Source of the DNA: an uncultured Bacteroidales bacterium
GTDB taxonomy: Bacteria > Bacteroidota > Bacteroidia > Bacteroidales > Muribaculaceae
Assembly (NCBI GenBank): GCA_949289215.1
Contig: CASENC010000008.1
Coordinates: 1 to 64,000 of the forward strand
Direction: 5' to 3'
Length of the DNA: 64,000 nucleotides
The notes under the pieces were generated by a model. It ran no database searches, was not told the DNA's origin, and saw nothing but the letters and a program-made list of their open reading frames with translations. Below, one piece after another: positions 41,576-51,175 of the stretch. The translations under genes and the position numbers were made by a program. Every line of letters begins with the position of its first letter. Within the stretch, counting starts at the first letter, position 1.

Positions 41576-43330
41576 ATGGACGACAAAAACCAACAATTAC
41601 TGCAAAACGTAATCGCAAAAGCCCAAACGTGGCTCTCCGACGGTTATGACCAAGAAACACAAGATGAAGTAAAGCGTATGCTCGAAGCCGATGACAAAAC
41701 CGAGCTTATAGACTCTTTCTATAAAGACCTTGAATTTGGCACAGGCGGCTTGCGTGGCATAATGGGTGCCGGCTCAAACCGCATGAACATCTACACCGTG
41801 GGCATGGCAACCCAAGGCTTGTCAAACTACTTGAAAGATGCTTTTGCCGACCTTGACCAAATAAAAGTTGTGGTAGGCTGCGATGTGCGTAACAACAGTA
41901 CCAAATTTGCAAAAATAGTTGCCGACATTTTCTCGGCCAACGGCATTAAGGTTTACTTGTTTGACGCTCCGCGTCCCACTCCCGAAACATCGTTTGCAAT
42001 ACGCCTGCTCGGGTGCCAAAGCGGTGTAATCATCACTGCCTCACACAACCCCAAGGAATATAACGGATACAAAGCATACTGGAACGATGGTGCCCAAATG
42101 ATTTCTCCGCACGACACAAAGACTATCGAATATGTAAACAAGGTAACAAGTGTCGATCAAATCAAGTTCAAGGGCGATGACAGCCTCATTGAAATCATTG
42201 GCGAAAACATCGACAAGCAATACATCGACCAAATCAAGACCCTTTCACTAAGTCCCGATGTAATTGCACGCCATCACGACTTGAAGATTGTATATACACC
42301 GATCCACGGTACAGGCAAATTCCTTATTCCGCGCTCGCTTGCCAATTGGGGGTTCACCAATGTCATTCATGTTCCTGAACAAGATATCCAAAGCGGAGAC
42401 TTCCCCACTGTTGACTCACCCAATCCCGAAAATGCTTCGGCTATGGCTATGGCCATAGAAAAAGCCAAGGAAGTGAACGCCGATATTGTCATGGCTTCCG
42501 ACCCCGATGCCGACCGTGTGGGTGTAGTTATCAAAAACACCAAGGGAGAATATGCCCTGCTCAACGGTAACCAGATAGTAATGATTTTCCTTTACTACCT
42601 GATTGCTCGCAACAAGGAACTCGGCCGCCTCACTGGCAACGAATATATCGTCAAGACCATCGTTACCACAGACACCATCAAAGCCATTGCCCGCAAGCAA
42701 GGCATGGAACTTTATGACGTTTACACCGGTTTCAAGTGGATTGCCGCCACAATGAAGGAAAACGAGGGCAAGAAACGCTACCTTGGCGGTGGTGAAGAAA
42801 GCTACGGCTTCCTTGCCGAAGACTTCGTTCGCGACAAAGACTCTGTTTCGGCCATATCGCTTATGGCCGAAATTGCAGCCTGGGCCAAAGACAAGGGCAT
42901 GGATATGAACGAGATGCTTATCGATATCTACATGACCTACGGATACTCAAAGGAAAAAGGCGTGTCGCTCGTGCGTCCGGGCAAGACCGGTGCCGACGAA
43001 ATTGTAGCCATCATGAAAGGCTTGCGCAACGACCCGCCGAAACAACTTGCAGGTTCTCCGGTAGTTACCGTAAAAGACTTCAGCTCGCTCGAAGAAAAAG
43101 ACATGAAGACCGGCACCACACAAAAGCTCGTTATGCCTGTTACTTCCAATGTATTGCAATTCTATACCGAAGATGGCACCAAGGTTTCGGTACGTCCTTC
43201 GGGTACAGAACCCAAAATCAAATTCTACATCGAAGTTCACGACACCCTTGCTTCGGCTGCCGACTATGACGCAACCAACGAGCGTGCCGAAAAGAAAATC
43301 GAGCAAGTAGCGAAAGACCTTGGTATCTGA
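41576..43330 (+). CDS. pgcA: Phosphoglucomutase/phosphomannomutase-type phosphohexomutase
   Basis: The 584-residue enzyme interconverts hexose 1- and 6-phosphates through a phosphoserine. The active loop TASHNPKEYNGYK has Ser156. The metal loop ASDPDADRVG, the sugar-binding GGEESYGF and the phosphate-binding RPSGTEPKIKFYIE all follow in order. The length and the N-terminal LEFGTGGLRGIMGAGSNR match PgcA-type phospho-sugar mutases. It is monocistronic, with its own promoter and terminator. Confidence 0.95.
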   Translation: MDDKNQQLLQNVIAKAQTWLSDGYDQETQDEVKRMLEADDKTELIDSFYKDLEFGTGGLRGIMGAGSNRMNIYTVGMATQGLSNYLKDAFADLDQIKVVVGCDVRNNSTKFAKIVADIFSANGIKVYLFDAPRPTPETSFAIRLLGCQSGVIITASHNPKEYNGYKAYWNDGAQMISPHDTKTIEYVNKVTSVDQIKFKGDDSLIEIIGENIDKQYIDQIKTLSLSPDVIARHHDLKIVYTPIHGTGKFLIPRSLANWGFTNVIHVPEQDIQSGDFPTVDSPNPENASAMAMAIEKAKEVNADIVMASDPDADRVGVVIKNTKGEYALLNGNQIVMIFLYYLIARNKELGRLTGNEYIVKTIVTTDTIKAIARKQGMELYDVYTGFKWIAATMKENEGKKRYLGGGEESYGFLAEDFVRDKDSVSAISLMAEIAAWAKDKGMDMNEMLIDIYMTYGYSKEKGVSLVRPGKTGADEIVAIMKGLRNDPPKQLAGSPVVTVKDFSSLEEKDMKTGTTQKLVMPVTSNVLQFYTEDGTKVSVRPSGTEPKIKFYIEVHDTLASAADYDATNERAEKKIEQVAKDLGI

Positions 43331-43355
43331 AAAACGATTTACCACATAAATAACT

Positions 43356-43384
43356 AATAAGACCGGGCTAAGCCCGGTCTTATT
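43356..43384. terminator. Bidirectional terminator between pgcA and the MFS gene
   Basis: AATAAGACCGGGC (43356-43368) pairs perfectly with GCCCGGTCTTATT (43372-43384) around TAA. It serves two converging genes. Confidence 0.92.
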
Positions 43385-43425
43385 GTTTCTTTAATTATGT
43401 ATGTACGTAAGTGTTATATATAATA

Positions 43426-44598
43426 TTATGCCACTTTACGCAATGATAATACAAGGCTCAATGTCGTCAAAGCCACAAAAACTATCGATGACGTTATAAA
43501 TATATCGCCAAGCCCCACAAGCGGCGAAGCCACTCCGCCCACCATATAGCCGATAGCACCGAAAAACGCCGAGGCTATACCGGCATTCTCCCTGCCGGCT
43601 TCCATGGCCAATGTCGTGGAACCGGTACACACGGCACCCACAAACAAATACATCAGGAACAACGCCCCTTCATATGCCCAGAAACCTATATTGAACACCA
43701 ATGCACCGGCAAGCAGCATCGATGCCACAACCATGCCTGTGCTTGCATATCGCAACACCGAGCGCATATCGCCGAAACGTGATGCAACTCCCGACGAAAT
43801 TGCAAGTGCTATGGAATTGATGCCAAACACGATACTCGTCTGCTCGGCCGACAATCCATAATTACTCATTATAAACGGGCATGAAGCAAGATTTACAAAT
43901 ATTATTGCCATTACCAAACCGTATTGCATGGTAGCATTCACATACAGGTGATTTCTAATCAACCTTTTTATATCATCCATCAGTGCCGACGGGTTAAGGC
44001 TTATGCGATTGGCTACAGGCAACGACTCTTGCATAACCACACCACACATCGACATAACTATACCTATGGCAAACAACGCAAAAAACACTGCCTTCCATCC
44101 GAACGCCTCAATCACAAGCCCGCCGAATACCGGGGCAAGCACAGTTGAAACGCCGTTAATCATCCCTATTATGCCATACATCCTTGCCAGTCCGTTGCCA
44201 CTGTAACAATCGGCAGCTATCGACCGGGATATCACCACGGCCCCGGCTGCGGCAAGGCCTTGGAAAAAACGCATACCAATAAAAAGCCAAATCGACGGCG
44301 ATATTATGCAGCCAAGTGTCGCTGCAAGATATATCCCAAACGAGAGCAACAACGGCAGGCGGCGGCCATAACGGTCACTTACTGTTCCAAAAAGCAATTG
44401 CCCCAAAGCAAGCCCTATGGTACAAGTTGTCAACGACAATTGCACAACCGACGGCACCGATTGATAAAACTCCATTATTTGAGGAAATGCTGATATATAC
44501 ATATCCATCACAAACGGGCCGAAGGCACTCAACACCCCGAGAAACCATTCAAGGAATATACGATTGTTTACTTTTCTTCTAACTTGGGAATAAAACAT
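43426..44598 (-). CDS. Bcr/CflA-type MFS drug exporter
   Basis: The 390-residue inner-membrane protein has about 12 membrane segments. LGQLLFGTVSDRYGRRLPLL is the loop 2-3 MFS motif, and MRFFQGLAAAGAVVISRSIAAD is typical of the Bcr/CflA family, which exports chloramphenicol, bicyclomycin or related compounds by proton antiport. The drug is not predictable. It diverges from an AraC-type regulator, with TAACTTTG at 44631-44624 on the minus strand as its -7 box. Confidence 0.9.
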   Translation of the reverse strand: MFYSQVRRKVNNRIFLEWFLGVLSAFGPFVMDMYISAFPQIMEFYQSVPSVVQLSLTTCTIGLALGQLLFGTVSDRYGRRLPLLLSFGIYLAATLGCIISPSIWLFIGMRFFQGLAAAGAVVISRSIAADCYSGNGLARMYGIIGMINGVSTVLAPVFGGLVIEAFGWKAVFFALFAIGIVMSMCGVVMQESLPVANRISLNPSALMDDIKRLIRNHLYVNATMQYGLVMAIIFVNLASCPFIMSNYGLSAEQTSIVFGINSIALAISSGVASRFGDMRSVLRYASTGMVVASMLLAGALVFNIGFWAYEGALFLMYLFVGAVCTGSTTLAMEAGRENAGIASAFFGAIGYMVGGVASPLVGLGDIFITSSIVFVALTTLSLVLSLRKVA

Positions 44599-44623
44599 AC
44601 TGCCTGTTACTTTTTTCCGGGTG

Positions 44624-44727
44624 CAAAGTTACTCGTTTTATATACAAATGTATATTCCATAGTTACGCCAATATATTTCATTTTAGGAACAAACAACGGT
44701 TGTTTCCAAAGTTTTTGACTAAATTTG
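44624..44727. promoter_or_regulatory. Divergent promoters of the MFS exporter and AraC regulator
   Basis: Minus strand: TAACTTTG at 44631-44624, about 25 bases before the exporter gene. Plus strand: TTG (44700-44702), a 17-base spacer and TAAATTTG (44720-44727), with a leader of about 17 bases. An AraC operator is probably in between, but no repeat stands out. Confidence 0.65.
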
Positions 44728-44749
44728 CGGTAATTAATGCACCTCAGCC

Positions 44750-45610
44750 ATGGATTCCATACATTCCACTACTGCACAAATCACATATTCCGAAACCGAC
44801 CTGTCGAATCTTGAAGATTATCCGCTAAGAATGCGTAACGGCATTTATATAGCCGTTACATCAGGAACAGCGACACTTAACACAGGTGCCGAAACCTACC
44901 GGTTGGTTCCTCAAATGGAACTTTCATTCATGACGGGAAGCCTTGGCCAGTGCACCGACCGCTCACACGATTTCAGTGTGAGAATTTTTACCTACACCCC
45001 TGAATTGTTTGCCAAAATCACTTTGCCTATCGACCACAAATACATAGAATATAACGAAACCCACCCGACATACATCCACACTCCCGACCATCGCAGCCAA
45101 CGCACGTGGCAGGAATTGCTGCTATGGATGGATATGGCAAAAATGCTATTCGCCAATGACAATTATCCCAAATTCAGGGAATTGCAAGAAGAAAATTTCC
45201 TTCAAAGTTTTTGGATGTGGGTATTTGGCACAATACAAGAACGCATCGACACTCAGAATCAATTTTCCGGCACTCAATTAATAGCACACCGTTTTATACG
45301 AATGGTAAAAGCCGAGGCGGTAATGCATCACAATGTAGATTATTACGCTGCCATGCTCAACATATCACAACGTTACCTCAACCGTATTGTGTGGCGACAC
45401 ACGCACGGCCGCACCCCAAAACAGATAATAGATGCACAACTCGTGGCCGAAATAAAGGAACAACTGATGGATTCCACCATTACCGTGACACAAATCGCCG
45501 AACGCCTGAATTTCCCCGACCAGTCTTATCTTAGCCGCTTCTTCCGTCGTCACGTCGGCATCTCTCCATTACAATACCGCAGCAGCCGCTCCCTACACTG
45601 GAAATTCTGA
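44750..45610 (+). CDS. AraC-family transcriptional regulator
   Basis: The 286-residue protein has an N-terminal sensing half (cupin-like, about 20-150) and a C-terminal double helix-turn-helix (about 185-286). The C-terminal segments YYAAMLNISQRYLNRIVWRH and ITVTQIAERLNFPDQSYLSRFF, with RRHVGISPLQYR, are the AraC signature. The ligand is unknown. Divergence from the Bcr/CflA exporter suggests that it controls that gene. It converges on coaE with only 4 bases between stops and no hairpin. Confidence 0.92.
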   Translation: MDSIHSTTAQITYSETDLSNLEDYPLRMRNGIYIAVTSGTATLNTGAETYRLVPQMELSFMTGSLGQCTDRSHDFSVRIFTYTPELFAKITLPIDHKYIEYNETHPTYIHTPDHRSQRTWQELLLWMDMAKMLFANDNYPKFRELQEENFLQSFWMWVFGTIQERIDTQNQFSGTQLIAHRFIRMVKAEAVMHHNVDYYAAMLNISQRYLNRIVWRHTHGRTPKQIIDAQLVAEIKEQLMDSTITVTQIAERLNFPDQSYLSRFFRRHVGISPLQYRSSRSLHWKF

Positions 45611-45614
45611 ACTC

Positions 45615-46199
45615 TTATTTTGAAAATTTGCCAATCAAGCGCACCAATTGAGGCAATACGGCCGCAACGCCATCGTTTATAATAATCGACGCACCAATTC
45701 CGGCACCTTCACTTGATTGGGCCTTGATGCGGGCTTCCACATCTTTACGTGGCAGATTGTTCCTCCTCATCACACGCCACACTCGCACATCTTCGGGAGC
45801 CTGAACATTCCATTCTGCATCGATAAGGTCACGCAGATTACTGTTTTGCAAAATAGCTGTTTCCACAAACGCACAACGGCAACCGGCTTTGCCGCAAGTT
45901 TCTGCCCATTGTTGCAAATCAGCCCTCACAGCAGGGTGCACAATACCGTTGAGCCTTTTCAGCGACGCATCGTCGCCAAACACACGGCTTGCAATATAAC
46001 CACGGTTAATGACTCCGGTATCCGATACGGCCTCAACGCCAAATTCACGCACAAGGCTCGCTTTTATTTCTTGGGAACAATCCATCAATGCCTTGGCACG
46101 GCTGTCGCAATCATATACCTTGTAACCCATCACACGCAACATGGCCGACACAACGCTCTTGCCACTGCCTATGCCTCCCGTCAATGCTATTATTTTCAT
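45615..46199 (-). CDS. coaE: Dephospho-CoA kinase
   Basis: CoaE adds the 3'-phosphate in the last step of CoA synthesis. The 194-residue protein has the P-loop GGIGSGKS (8-15), YDCDSRAKALM and the later RVMRRNNLPRKDVEARI. The chain starts 2 bases after the YbbR stop and is the last gene of the nusB-yajC-ybbR-coaE run. Confidence 0.95.
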   Translation of the reverse strand: MKIIALTGGIGSGKSVVSAMLRVMGYKVYDCDSRAKALMDCSQEIKASLVREFGVEAVSDTGVINRGYIASRVFGDDASLKRLNGIVHPAVRADLQQWAETCGKAGCRCAFVETAILQNSNLRDLIDAEWNVQAPEDVRVWRVMRRNNLPRKDVEARIKAQSSEGAGIGASIIINDGVAAVLPQLVRLIGKFSK

Positions 46200-46201
46200 G
46201 G

Positions 46202-47191
46202 CTACTTTTCAACTATGTATTCCACACTGTCCGAAGTTAACGATACCCCCCTACACTCTGCCGGAACTTCCACTATTTTCACCGCTACTTTACTTGTTGC
46301 GTCATTATCGGGAGATTTGAGAATATCGTTATAATTCACCACGGCTTTTATATCCATCTTTTTCCCATACATACTCTGCGGCACCAGGAATGAGGCCCCA
46401 ACCGTTGAAGGGAATGTGATTACATTCACCCCTATAGGCAAATTCACCACATCGATATTCACATTCTGCTTCTTTGCAATCAACGGTTCAATGGGAACTT
46501 TCACCGTGACTTCGTCGGGAACAAACTTGGCACCGGCAACATGAACAAAGCCAATGGTGCGAGTCAATGTATCGGTCAAGCCGCTTTCCGATATGCGCCT
46601 TGTCTGCACCGATGTAACGTTGCCCAGTGTATTACGGTCGGAATACACTGTCACCGAATCGTCGCTAAGCATTGTTGCTCCATTTATCACATAACGGAAA
46701 TCGGGCGTCACCTTGATGTCAACTTTCACCGGTACACGCTTGCCGGGCATATTGGTATATTTCACACTAAGCGAATCGGGAGAAACCGCAACCACGGCCG
46801 TAGTGTTATTAAAGAGTCTCCGCACACGGGCAAGCATTTCTATCGATGATATTTTAAGGCTGCCGTTGCCGTCGGCACATTCAAGGAAGTCAACCGTCAT
46901 GGTCGGTTCATTTCCAAAATCGTAACGCAATAGAGACGAGCCCTTGTCGCGCACACTCACTTTCACCACATCGGGCAGTCCCGAAATGATTGTGGTACTG
47001 TCAGGCACGGCCTCCAGCTTCAATGGCAACGACAAATCTTTCTGCGTTTCATTATTAAGCGTCAGAAACAGCCAAAAAAGGAAAGATATAACAAGGCAAG
47101 TAATATACAGGATAATCGAATTGGTACGCCGCGAGTGCCTCCATGCTGCCCACGTCGTCCTTATACGCCCGATGAGTGCTTTTAACGACAT
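46202..47191 (-). CDS. YbbR-domain envelope protein (CdaR-like)
   Basis: The 329-residue protein has one N-terminal membrane segment (about 25-45: ILYITCLVISFLFWLFL). Three or so YbbR-type beta domains follow outside, for example LPLKLEAVPDSTTIISGLP and VPVKVDIKVTPDFRYVING. In Firmicutes, YbbR (CdaR) regulates the diadenylate cyclase CdaA, but no cdaA is adjacent here, so its role is open. Placement between yajC and coaE is typical for Bacteroidetes. Confidence 0.87.
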   Translation of the reverse strand: MSLKALIGRIRTTWAAWRHSRRTNSIILYITCLVISFLFWLFLTLNNETQKDLSLPLKLEAVPDSTTIISGLPDVVKVSVRDKGSSLLRYDFGNEPTMTVDFLECADGNGSLKISSIEMLARVRRLFNNTTAVVAVSPDSLSVKYTNMPGKRVPVKVDIKVTPDFRYVINGATMLSDDSVTVYSDRNTLGNVTSVQTRRISESGLTDTLTRTIGFVHVAGAKFVPDEVTVKVPIEPLIAKKQNVNIDVVNLPIGVNVITFPSTVGASFLVPQSMYGKKMDIKAVVNYNDILKSPDNDATSKVAVKIVEVPAECRGVSLTSDSVEYIVEK

Positions 47192-47222
47192 AATCTCTTA
47201 TTGTGGTGGTACTAAAGTGAAA

Positions 47223-47255
47223 AGCCATTCCACACTCACAGGTTGTTGAATGGCT
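47223..47255 (-). terminator. Possible terminator after yajC
   Basis: AGCCATTC (47223-47230) pairs with GAATGGCT (47248-47255), and the minus strand then reads TTTTCAC. A second inverted repeat, AAGTGTGT/ACACACTT, lies at 47282-47307. They may weaken read-through into ybbR. Confidence 0.5.
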
Positions 47256-47329
47256 CATTATAATATCGCGTATCCCCCCCGAAGTGTGTCTATATTCAAA
47301 CACACTTATTTGGGGCTGCTGTTCTGTTA

Positions 47330-47677
47330 TTACTTGTTTTCGGTAGCTGCCGCACTTGCATTGTTGGCATCTTCTGCCGAAGGATATACCGAGTTCTTGT
47401 CAATACGTATTTTAACATTGTCGGAAATCTCAAGCAGGAACGAGTTTTCTTTGATATCCCTGATTTTACCGTAAATGCCACCGGCAGTAATAACCTTGGA
47501 ACCTACCGTCAGCCCCTCACGGAACTTCTTGATTTCTTTTTGTTTCTTTGACTGCGGACGAATCATGAAAAAGTAGAAAATAGCTATCAATGCTATAATC
47601 ATGATAAAACTTTCCCAACCGGTTCCGGCTGCCGTCCCGCCATTAGAAGTCTGCAATAAGATAAAATTCAATACCAT
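47330..47677 (-). CDS. yajC: Preprotein translocase subunit YajC
   Basis: YajC is a small partner of SecDF at the Sec translocon. The 115-residue protein has one membrane segment (about 24-41: SFIMIIALIAIFYFFMIRP) followed by the family signature RPQSKKQKEIKKFREGLTVG and a soluble SH3-like domain. The start is 57 bases after the nusB stop. secDF is not in the window. Confidence 0.94.
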   Translation of the reverse strand: MVLNFILLQTSNGGTAAGTGWESFIMIIALIAIFYFFMIRPQSKKQKEIKKFREGLTVGSKVITAGGIYGKIRDIKENSFLLEISDNVKIRIDKNSVYPSAEDANNASAAATENK

Positions 47678-47733
47678 TTTGTGTATCAGTTATAACAGTT
47701 AATATTCAATGTGTGCAAAAATAGCAATTTATC

Positions 47734-48663
47734 TCATTCCTTCACTATAATGCGCTCCTCTTTTAAGTAATTTATAATAGAATTTAATATTCCATTCACA
47801 AATTGTCCACTGCGCGGAGTGCTGTAATATTTTGCTATTTCGATATATTCGTTAAGCGTAACACGTGTCGGTATGGCCGGATAGTTTAGCACTTCGGTTA
47901 TTGCCACATCCATTACCACACGGTCCATGAAAGCCACGCGATCGGCATCCCAGTTCTCGGTTACTATAAACCTGTTGATTAAATTGTCGCAGCGTTCACG
48001 TCCCATCACCGCCTGCGAAAACAACTGCTCACCAAACAAGCTGTCTTCTTCATCCTTATACATCGGCATGAAAGCCTTCTCACTGTTAGTTTCAAAACGC
48101 TTTATCGTCTTGAGTACAAACGTACCTATTGTTTCAAGGTCATCGTTCCAATAAACCGATTTTGATTCAAGTTGATCGACGAAATCATCATCTACAAGCA
48201 CCACCTTCTTCAGCAAATCACGCCATAATTCACAGTCGGCAACAAAATCATTACCCGGCTTAGACATATAATCGGCATAAATCTCCGACTTCACCACCTT
48301 ATCAAGGAGCAACTTCAAGAAAATGTCATCGTCATGCCACGTCAGCTTGTTCTCCTTTTGATATTCGGTGTATGCCGAACTGGCTCGCAGTTTCTTTATA
48401 AACAAGTTATTGACAAACTTCATATTGGGATGTAAATCCTCTTCACTCGGCAAATACTTGTTTCGTGCAGCGTCAAGACGGCGATCTTGCGTATCGGTCA
48501 ATTCCACCATTAGCACGAATATGTAATTATATAACCGATAAGCCATCTCAAGGCTTTTTTTCAACTCTTTTTTTGCATCGACAAACGACTTCTCCTCCTG
48601 CGTCAGAAAGTAAGAATAAAGCATTTGCACGACTTTAATTCTAATCAATATGCGGTTTATCAT
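47734..48663 (-). CDS. nusB: Transcription antitermination protein NusB (long form)
   Basis: The 309-residue protein is about twice the length of E. coli NusB (139). The first residues INRILIRIKVVQMLYSYFL and the C-terminal RVTLNEYIEIAKYYSTPRSGQFVNGIL are the recognisable NusB parts. The middle (about 60-190) is an insertion or extra helical region. NusB with NusE binds boxA in rRNA transcripts. Long NusB forms are common in Bacteroidetes. It heads the nusB-yajC-ybbR-coaE run. Confidence 0.9.
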   Translation of the reverse strand: MINRILIRIKVVQMLYSYFLTQEEKSFVDAKKELKKSLEMAYRLYNYIFVLMVELTDTQDRRLDAARNKYLPSEEDLHPNMKFVNNLFIKKLRASSAYTEYQKENKLTWHDDDIFLKLLLDKVVKSEIYADYMSKPGNDFVADCELWRDLLKKVVLVDDDFVDQLESKSVYWNDDLETIGTFVLKTIKRFETNSEKAFMPMYKDEEDSLFGEQLFSQAVMGRERCDNLINRFIVTENWDADRVAFMDRVVMDVAITEVLNYPAIPTRVTLNEYIEIAKYYSTPRSGQFVNGILNSIINYLKEERIIVKE

Positions 48664-48736
48664 AAAACTTTATGTGTTTACATTTCTCAAAATCGGGTGC
48701 AAAATTACCAAAAAATACACAATAATGAAAGAACTT

Positions 48737-49489
48737 CTATTCTTCGTCCTTACTTAAATTGCGTTGACGCACCACTTCATATATCATTATACCGGCGGCA
48801 ACCGAGACATTAAGCGAATTAATGTGCCCACATTCTGGTATAGACACAAGCCCGTCGCACAAGCGCAATACTTCATCGGATATCCCCTTTTCCTCAGAAC
48901 CAAGAACTATGGCAACAGGTGATGTGTAATCAGGAGCTAAATAGCTCTGTGCGGCTTTTTCCGATGCCCCATACACCTTGTATCCACTGTCTTTAAGGAA
49001 TTTCACAGCCCACACAAGGCTGTGTTCACGGCACACAGGCAGATAATGCAAGGCTCCGGCCGATGTCTTTATTGCATCGGCACCAACACTCACACTACCG
49101 CGCTCGGGAATGATTACGGCATCTACTCCGGCACAATCGCACGTGCGCGCTATCGCTCCAAAATTGCGCACGTCGGTAATCCCGTCAAGCAAAACCACAA
49201 AAGGCACACGCCCACTTTCGTAAAGTTGCGGAACAAGGTGTTCAAGCTTATAATATGACACTGCCGACAAGAATGCCAACACACCCTGGTGATTCTTGCG
49301 CGTGATACGGTTGATTTTCTCCACCGGCACTTTTTGCACCACTACCCTGTTTTCCCGTGCAACCCTCAGCAATTCCTCGGCAAGACTGCTTGCAATATCT
49401 TTTTTTATCAATATCTTGTCAATCTCCTTTCCGGCCTCGATTGCTTCAATTACGGCATGAATTCCGAATATATATTTGTTTTCTTCCAT
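48737..49489 (-). CDS. rlmB: 23S rRNA (guanosine-2251-2'-O)-methyltransferase
   Basis: RlmB methylates G2251 in the P loop of 23S rRNA. The 250-residue protein has the N-terminal substrate domain (IFGIHAVIEAIEAGKEIDKIL) and the SPOUT motifs LLDGITDVRNFGAIART, VLGSEEKGISDEVL and ECGHINSLNVSVAAGIM. It starts directly at the recN stop, with no gap, and is the last gene in the dnaN-recN run. Confidence 0.9.
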   Translation of the reverse strand: MEENKYIFGIHAVIEAIEAGKEIDKILIKKDIASSLAEELLRVARENRVVVQKVPVEKINRITRKNHQGVLAFLSAVSYYKLEHLVPQLYESGRVPFVVLLDGITDVRNFGAIARTCDCAGVDAVIIPERGSVSVGADAIKTSAGALHYLPVCREHSLVWAVKFLKDSGYKVYGASEKAAQSYLAPDYTSPVAIVLGSEEKGISDEVLRLCDGLVSIPECGHINSLNVSVAAGIMIYEVVRQRNLSKDEE

Positions 49490-51163
49490 TTATTTGATGT
49501 TGTTTAAAAGTATTTTGGCATTGTCTATGGCTGCATCGCTCACTATGTCGCCACTAAGCATGGCGGCTATTTCCATCACCCTCTCGTTATCGTCCAATCT
49601 GCGCACCGAAGTGTGGGTCGAATCGGCCGTGTCTTGTTTATACACTTTGAAATGATTGTCACCCTTTGCTGCCACTTGCGGCAAGTGCGTGATGGTTATC
49701 ACTTGAATGTTGCGGCTTATCTCTTTCATCAAATCCCCCATACGGTTGGCAATGTCGCCCGATACGCCCGTATCTACCTCGTCGAAAATAATCGTAGGCA
49801 ACTTCATGCTTTTTGCTATAATCGACTTTATGCACAACATAAGCCGCGAAATCTCACCTCCCGATGCCGTAGTCTCGACAGGCATTAGCGGTTGTTGCTT
49901 GTTGAACGAAAAAAGGAACTTCACAGCATCAATGCCGCTTGATGAGAACGGTACCTGTTCAAACTCGATTTTGAATTGCAGGTTTTTCATGCCAAGCGGA
50001 ATGGCAAGTTCTTTCAAATTTCTCTCAAAAACGGCCGACGTTTCATGCCTGCGCTTCGACAACTTGGCGGCAATGCCAGCCACCACCCCGGCCTGCACCG
50101 ACAATTCTTTCTTTAAACGGGCTATTTCTTCATCGGAATTATCTATTTCAGATAATTGCGCCTCATAATCGTTCTGCAATGCTATAAGTTCATCAACCGA
50201 CTGCACTTTATGCTTGTTTTCAAGCGAGTATATGTTGCTTAATCGCTCACTCACCCGTGCCAATTCGGCCGGATCGTCCACAAGGTTGCTTTGCAGTGTG
50301 GATATTGTGCGAGCCATATCCTTCAAGTCGATTATAACCGCGTCAAGACGCTCACCCATATCACCCACTTCATCGCAAATTTGAGTAAGATGCGACAAGT
50401 TGGCGGCAACCGAAGCCAACCCGCCAAGCACCGAAACGGCATTTTCATCGTCGCCGTCAAGCAACTGTTCGCATTGCCACAGGTTGTTTTTTATTTCATT
50501 TACGTTGCTCAACCTGCGTTCCGCGGCCTCAAGCTCCACATCTTCACCCGGTTGCAAATTCAATTCCTTGATTTGCGACAATTGGAAGCGTAAATAATCC
50601 TCTTCCGACTTGCGCCGTTCGTTACTTTCGACCAAGCTCTTTATTCGGGCTTCGATTTGACGGTATTTCTCATATTCCTTACCGTAATTTACAAGCAAGC
50701 CCTTATCGGGATGCAGGTTGTCAAGTATGCTTAACTGGTAGCGGTGGCTCGCCAGCAACATATTGCTGTGCTGTGAATGTATGTCGATAAGCTGCACCGA
50801 CAATGCCCTCATAACCGGTAGTGTCACCGGTGTATCATTGACAAATGCCCGAGTGCGCCCATTCGGTGAAATTTCTCGTCTCAAAATACACTCGCCCCCA
50901 TCATAATACTCAATATCATTATCGGCAAAAAATTGCTGTAAACCGTATTCATCGATGTCGAATACCACCTCTATCACCGATTTCTTGTCAACAGCCCTTA
51001 TTGCCCTTGATTCAACTTTGTCACCCAATATTAGCGACAACGCACCCATCATTATCGACTTTCCGGCACCGGTCTCGCCGGTTATAATCGTCAATCCCGG
51101 CTCAAATTCTATTTCAAGCTTGTCGATTAGTGCGTAATTCGATATTTTCAATTGCTTTAGCAT
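49490..51163 (-). CDS. recN: DNA repair protein RecN
   Basis: RecN is an SMC-like ATPase used early in double-strand break repair. The 557-residue protein has Walker A GETGAGKS (29-36), a coiled-coil middle (about 150-370) and the C-terminal ASGGEISRLMLCIK signature and IFDEVDTGVSG (Walker B). It begins 13 bases after DUF4835 and abuts rlmB. Confidence 0.96.
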   Translation of the reverse strand: MLKQLKISNYALIDKLEIEFEPGLTIITGETGAGKSIMMGALSLILGDKVESRAIRAVDKKSVIEVVFDIDEYGLQQFFADNDIEYYDGGECILRREISPNGRTRAFVNDTPVTLPVMRALSVQLIDIHSQHSNMLLASHRYQLSILDNLHPDKGLLVNYGKEYEKYRQIEARIKSLVESNERRKSEEDYLRFQLSQIKELNLQPGEDVELEAAERRLSNVNEIKNNLWQCEQLLDGDDENAVSVLGGLASVAANLSHLTQICDEVGDMGERLDAVIIDLKDMARTISTLQSNLVDDPAELARVSERLSNIYSLENKHKVQSVDELIALQNDYEAQLSEIDNSDEEIARLKKELSVQAGVVAGIAAKLSKRRHETSAVFERNLKELAIPLGMKNLQFKIEFEQVPFSSSGIDAVKFLFSFNKQQPLMPVETTASGGEISRLMLCIKSIIAKSMKLPTIIFDEVDTGVSGDIANRMGDLMKEISRNIQVITITHLPQVAAKGDNHFKVYKQDTADSTHTSVRRLDDNERVMEIAAMLSGDIVSDAAIDNAKILLNNIK

Positions 51164-51175
51164 TGCCTCGGCACA

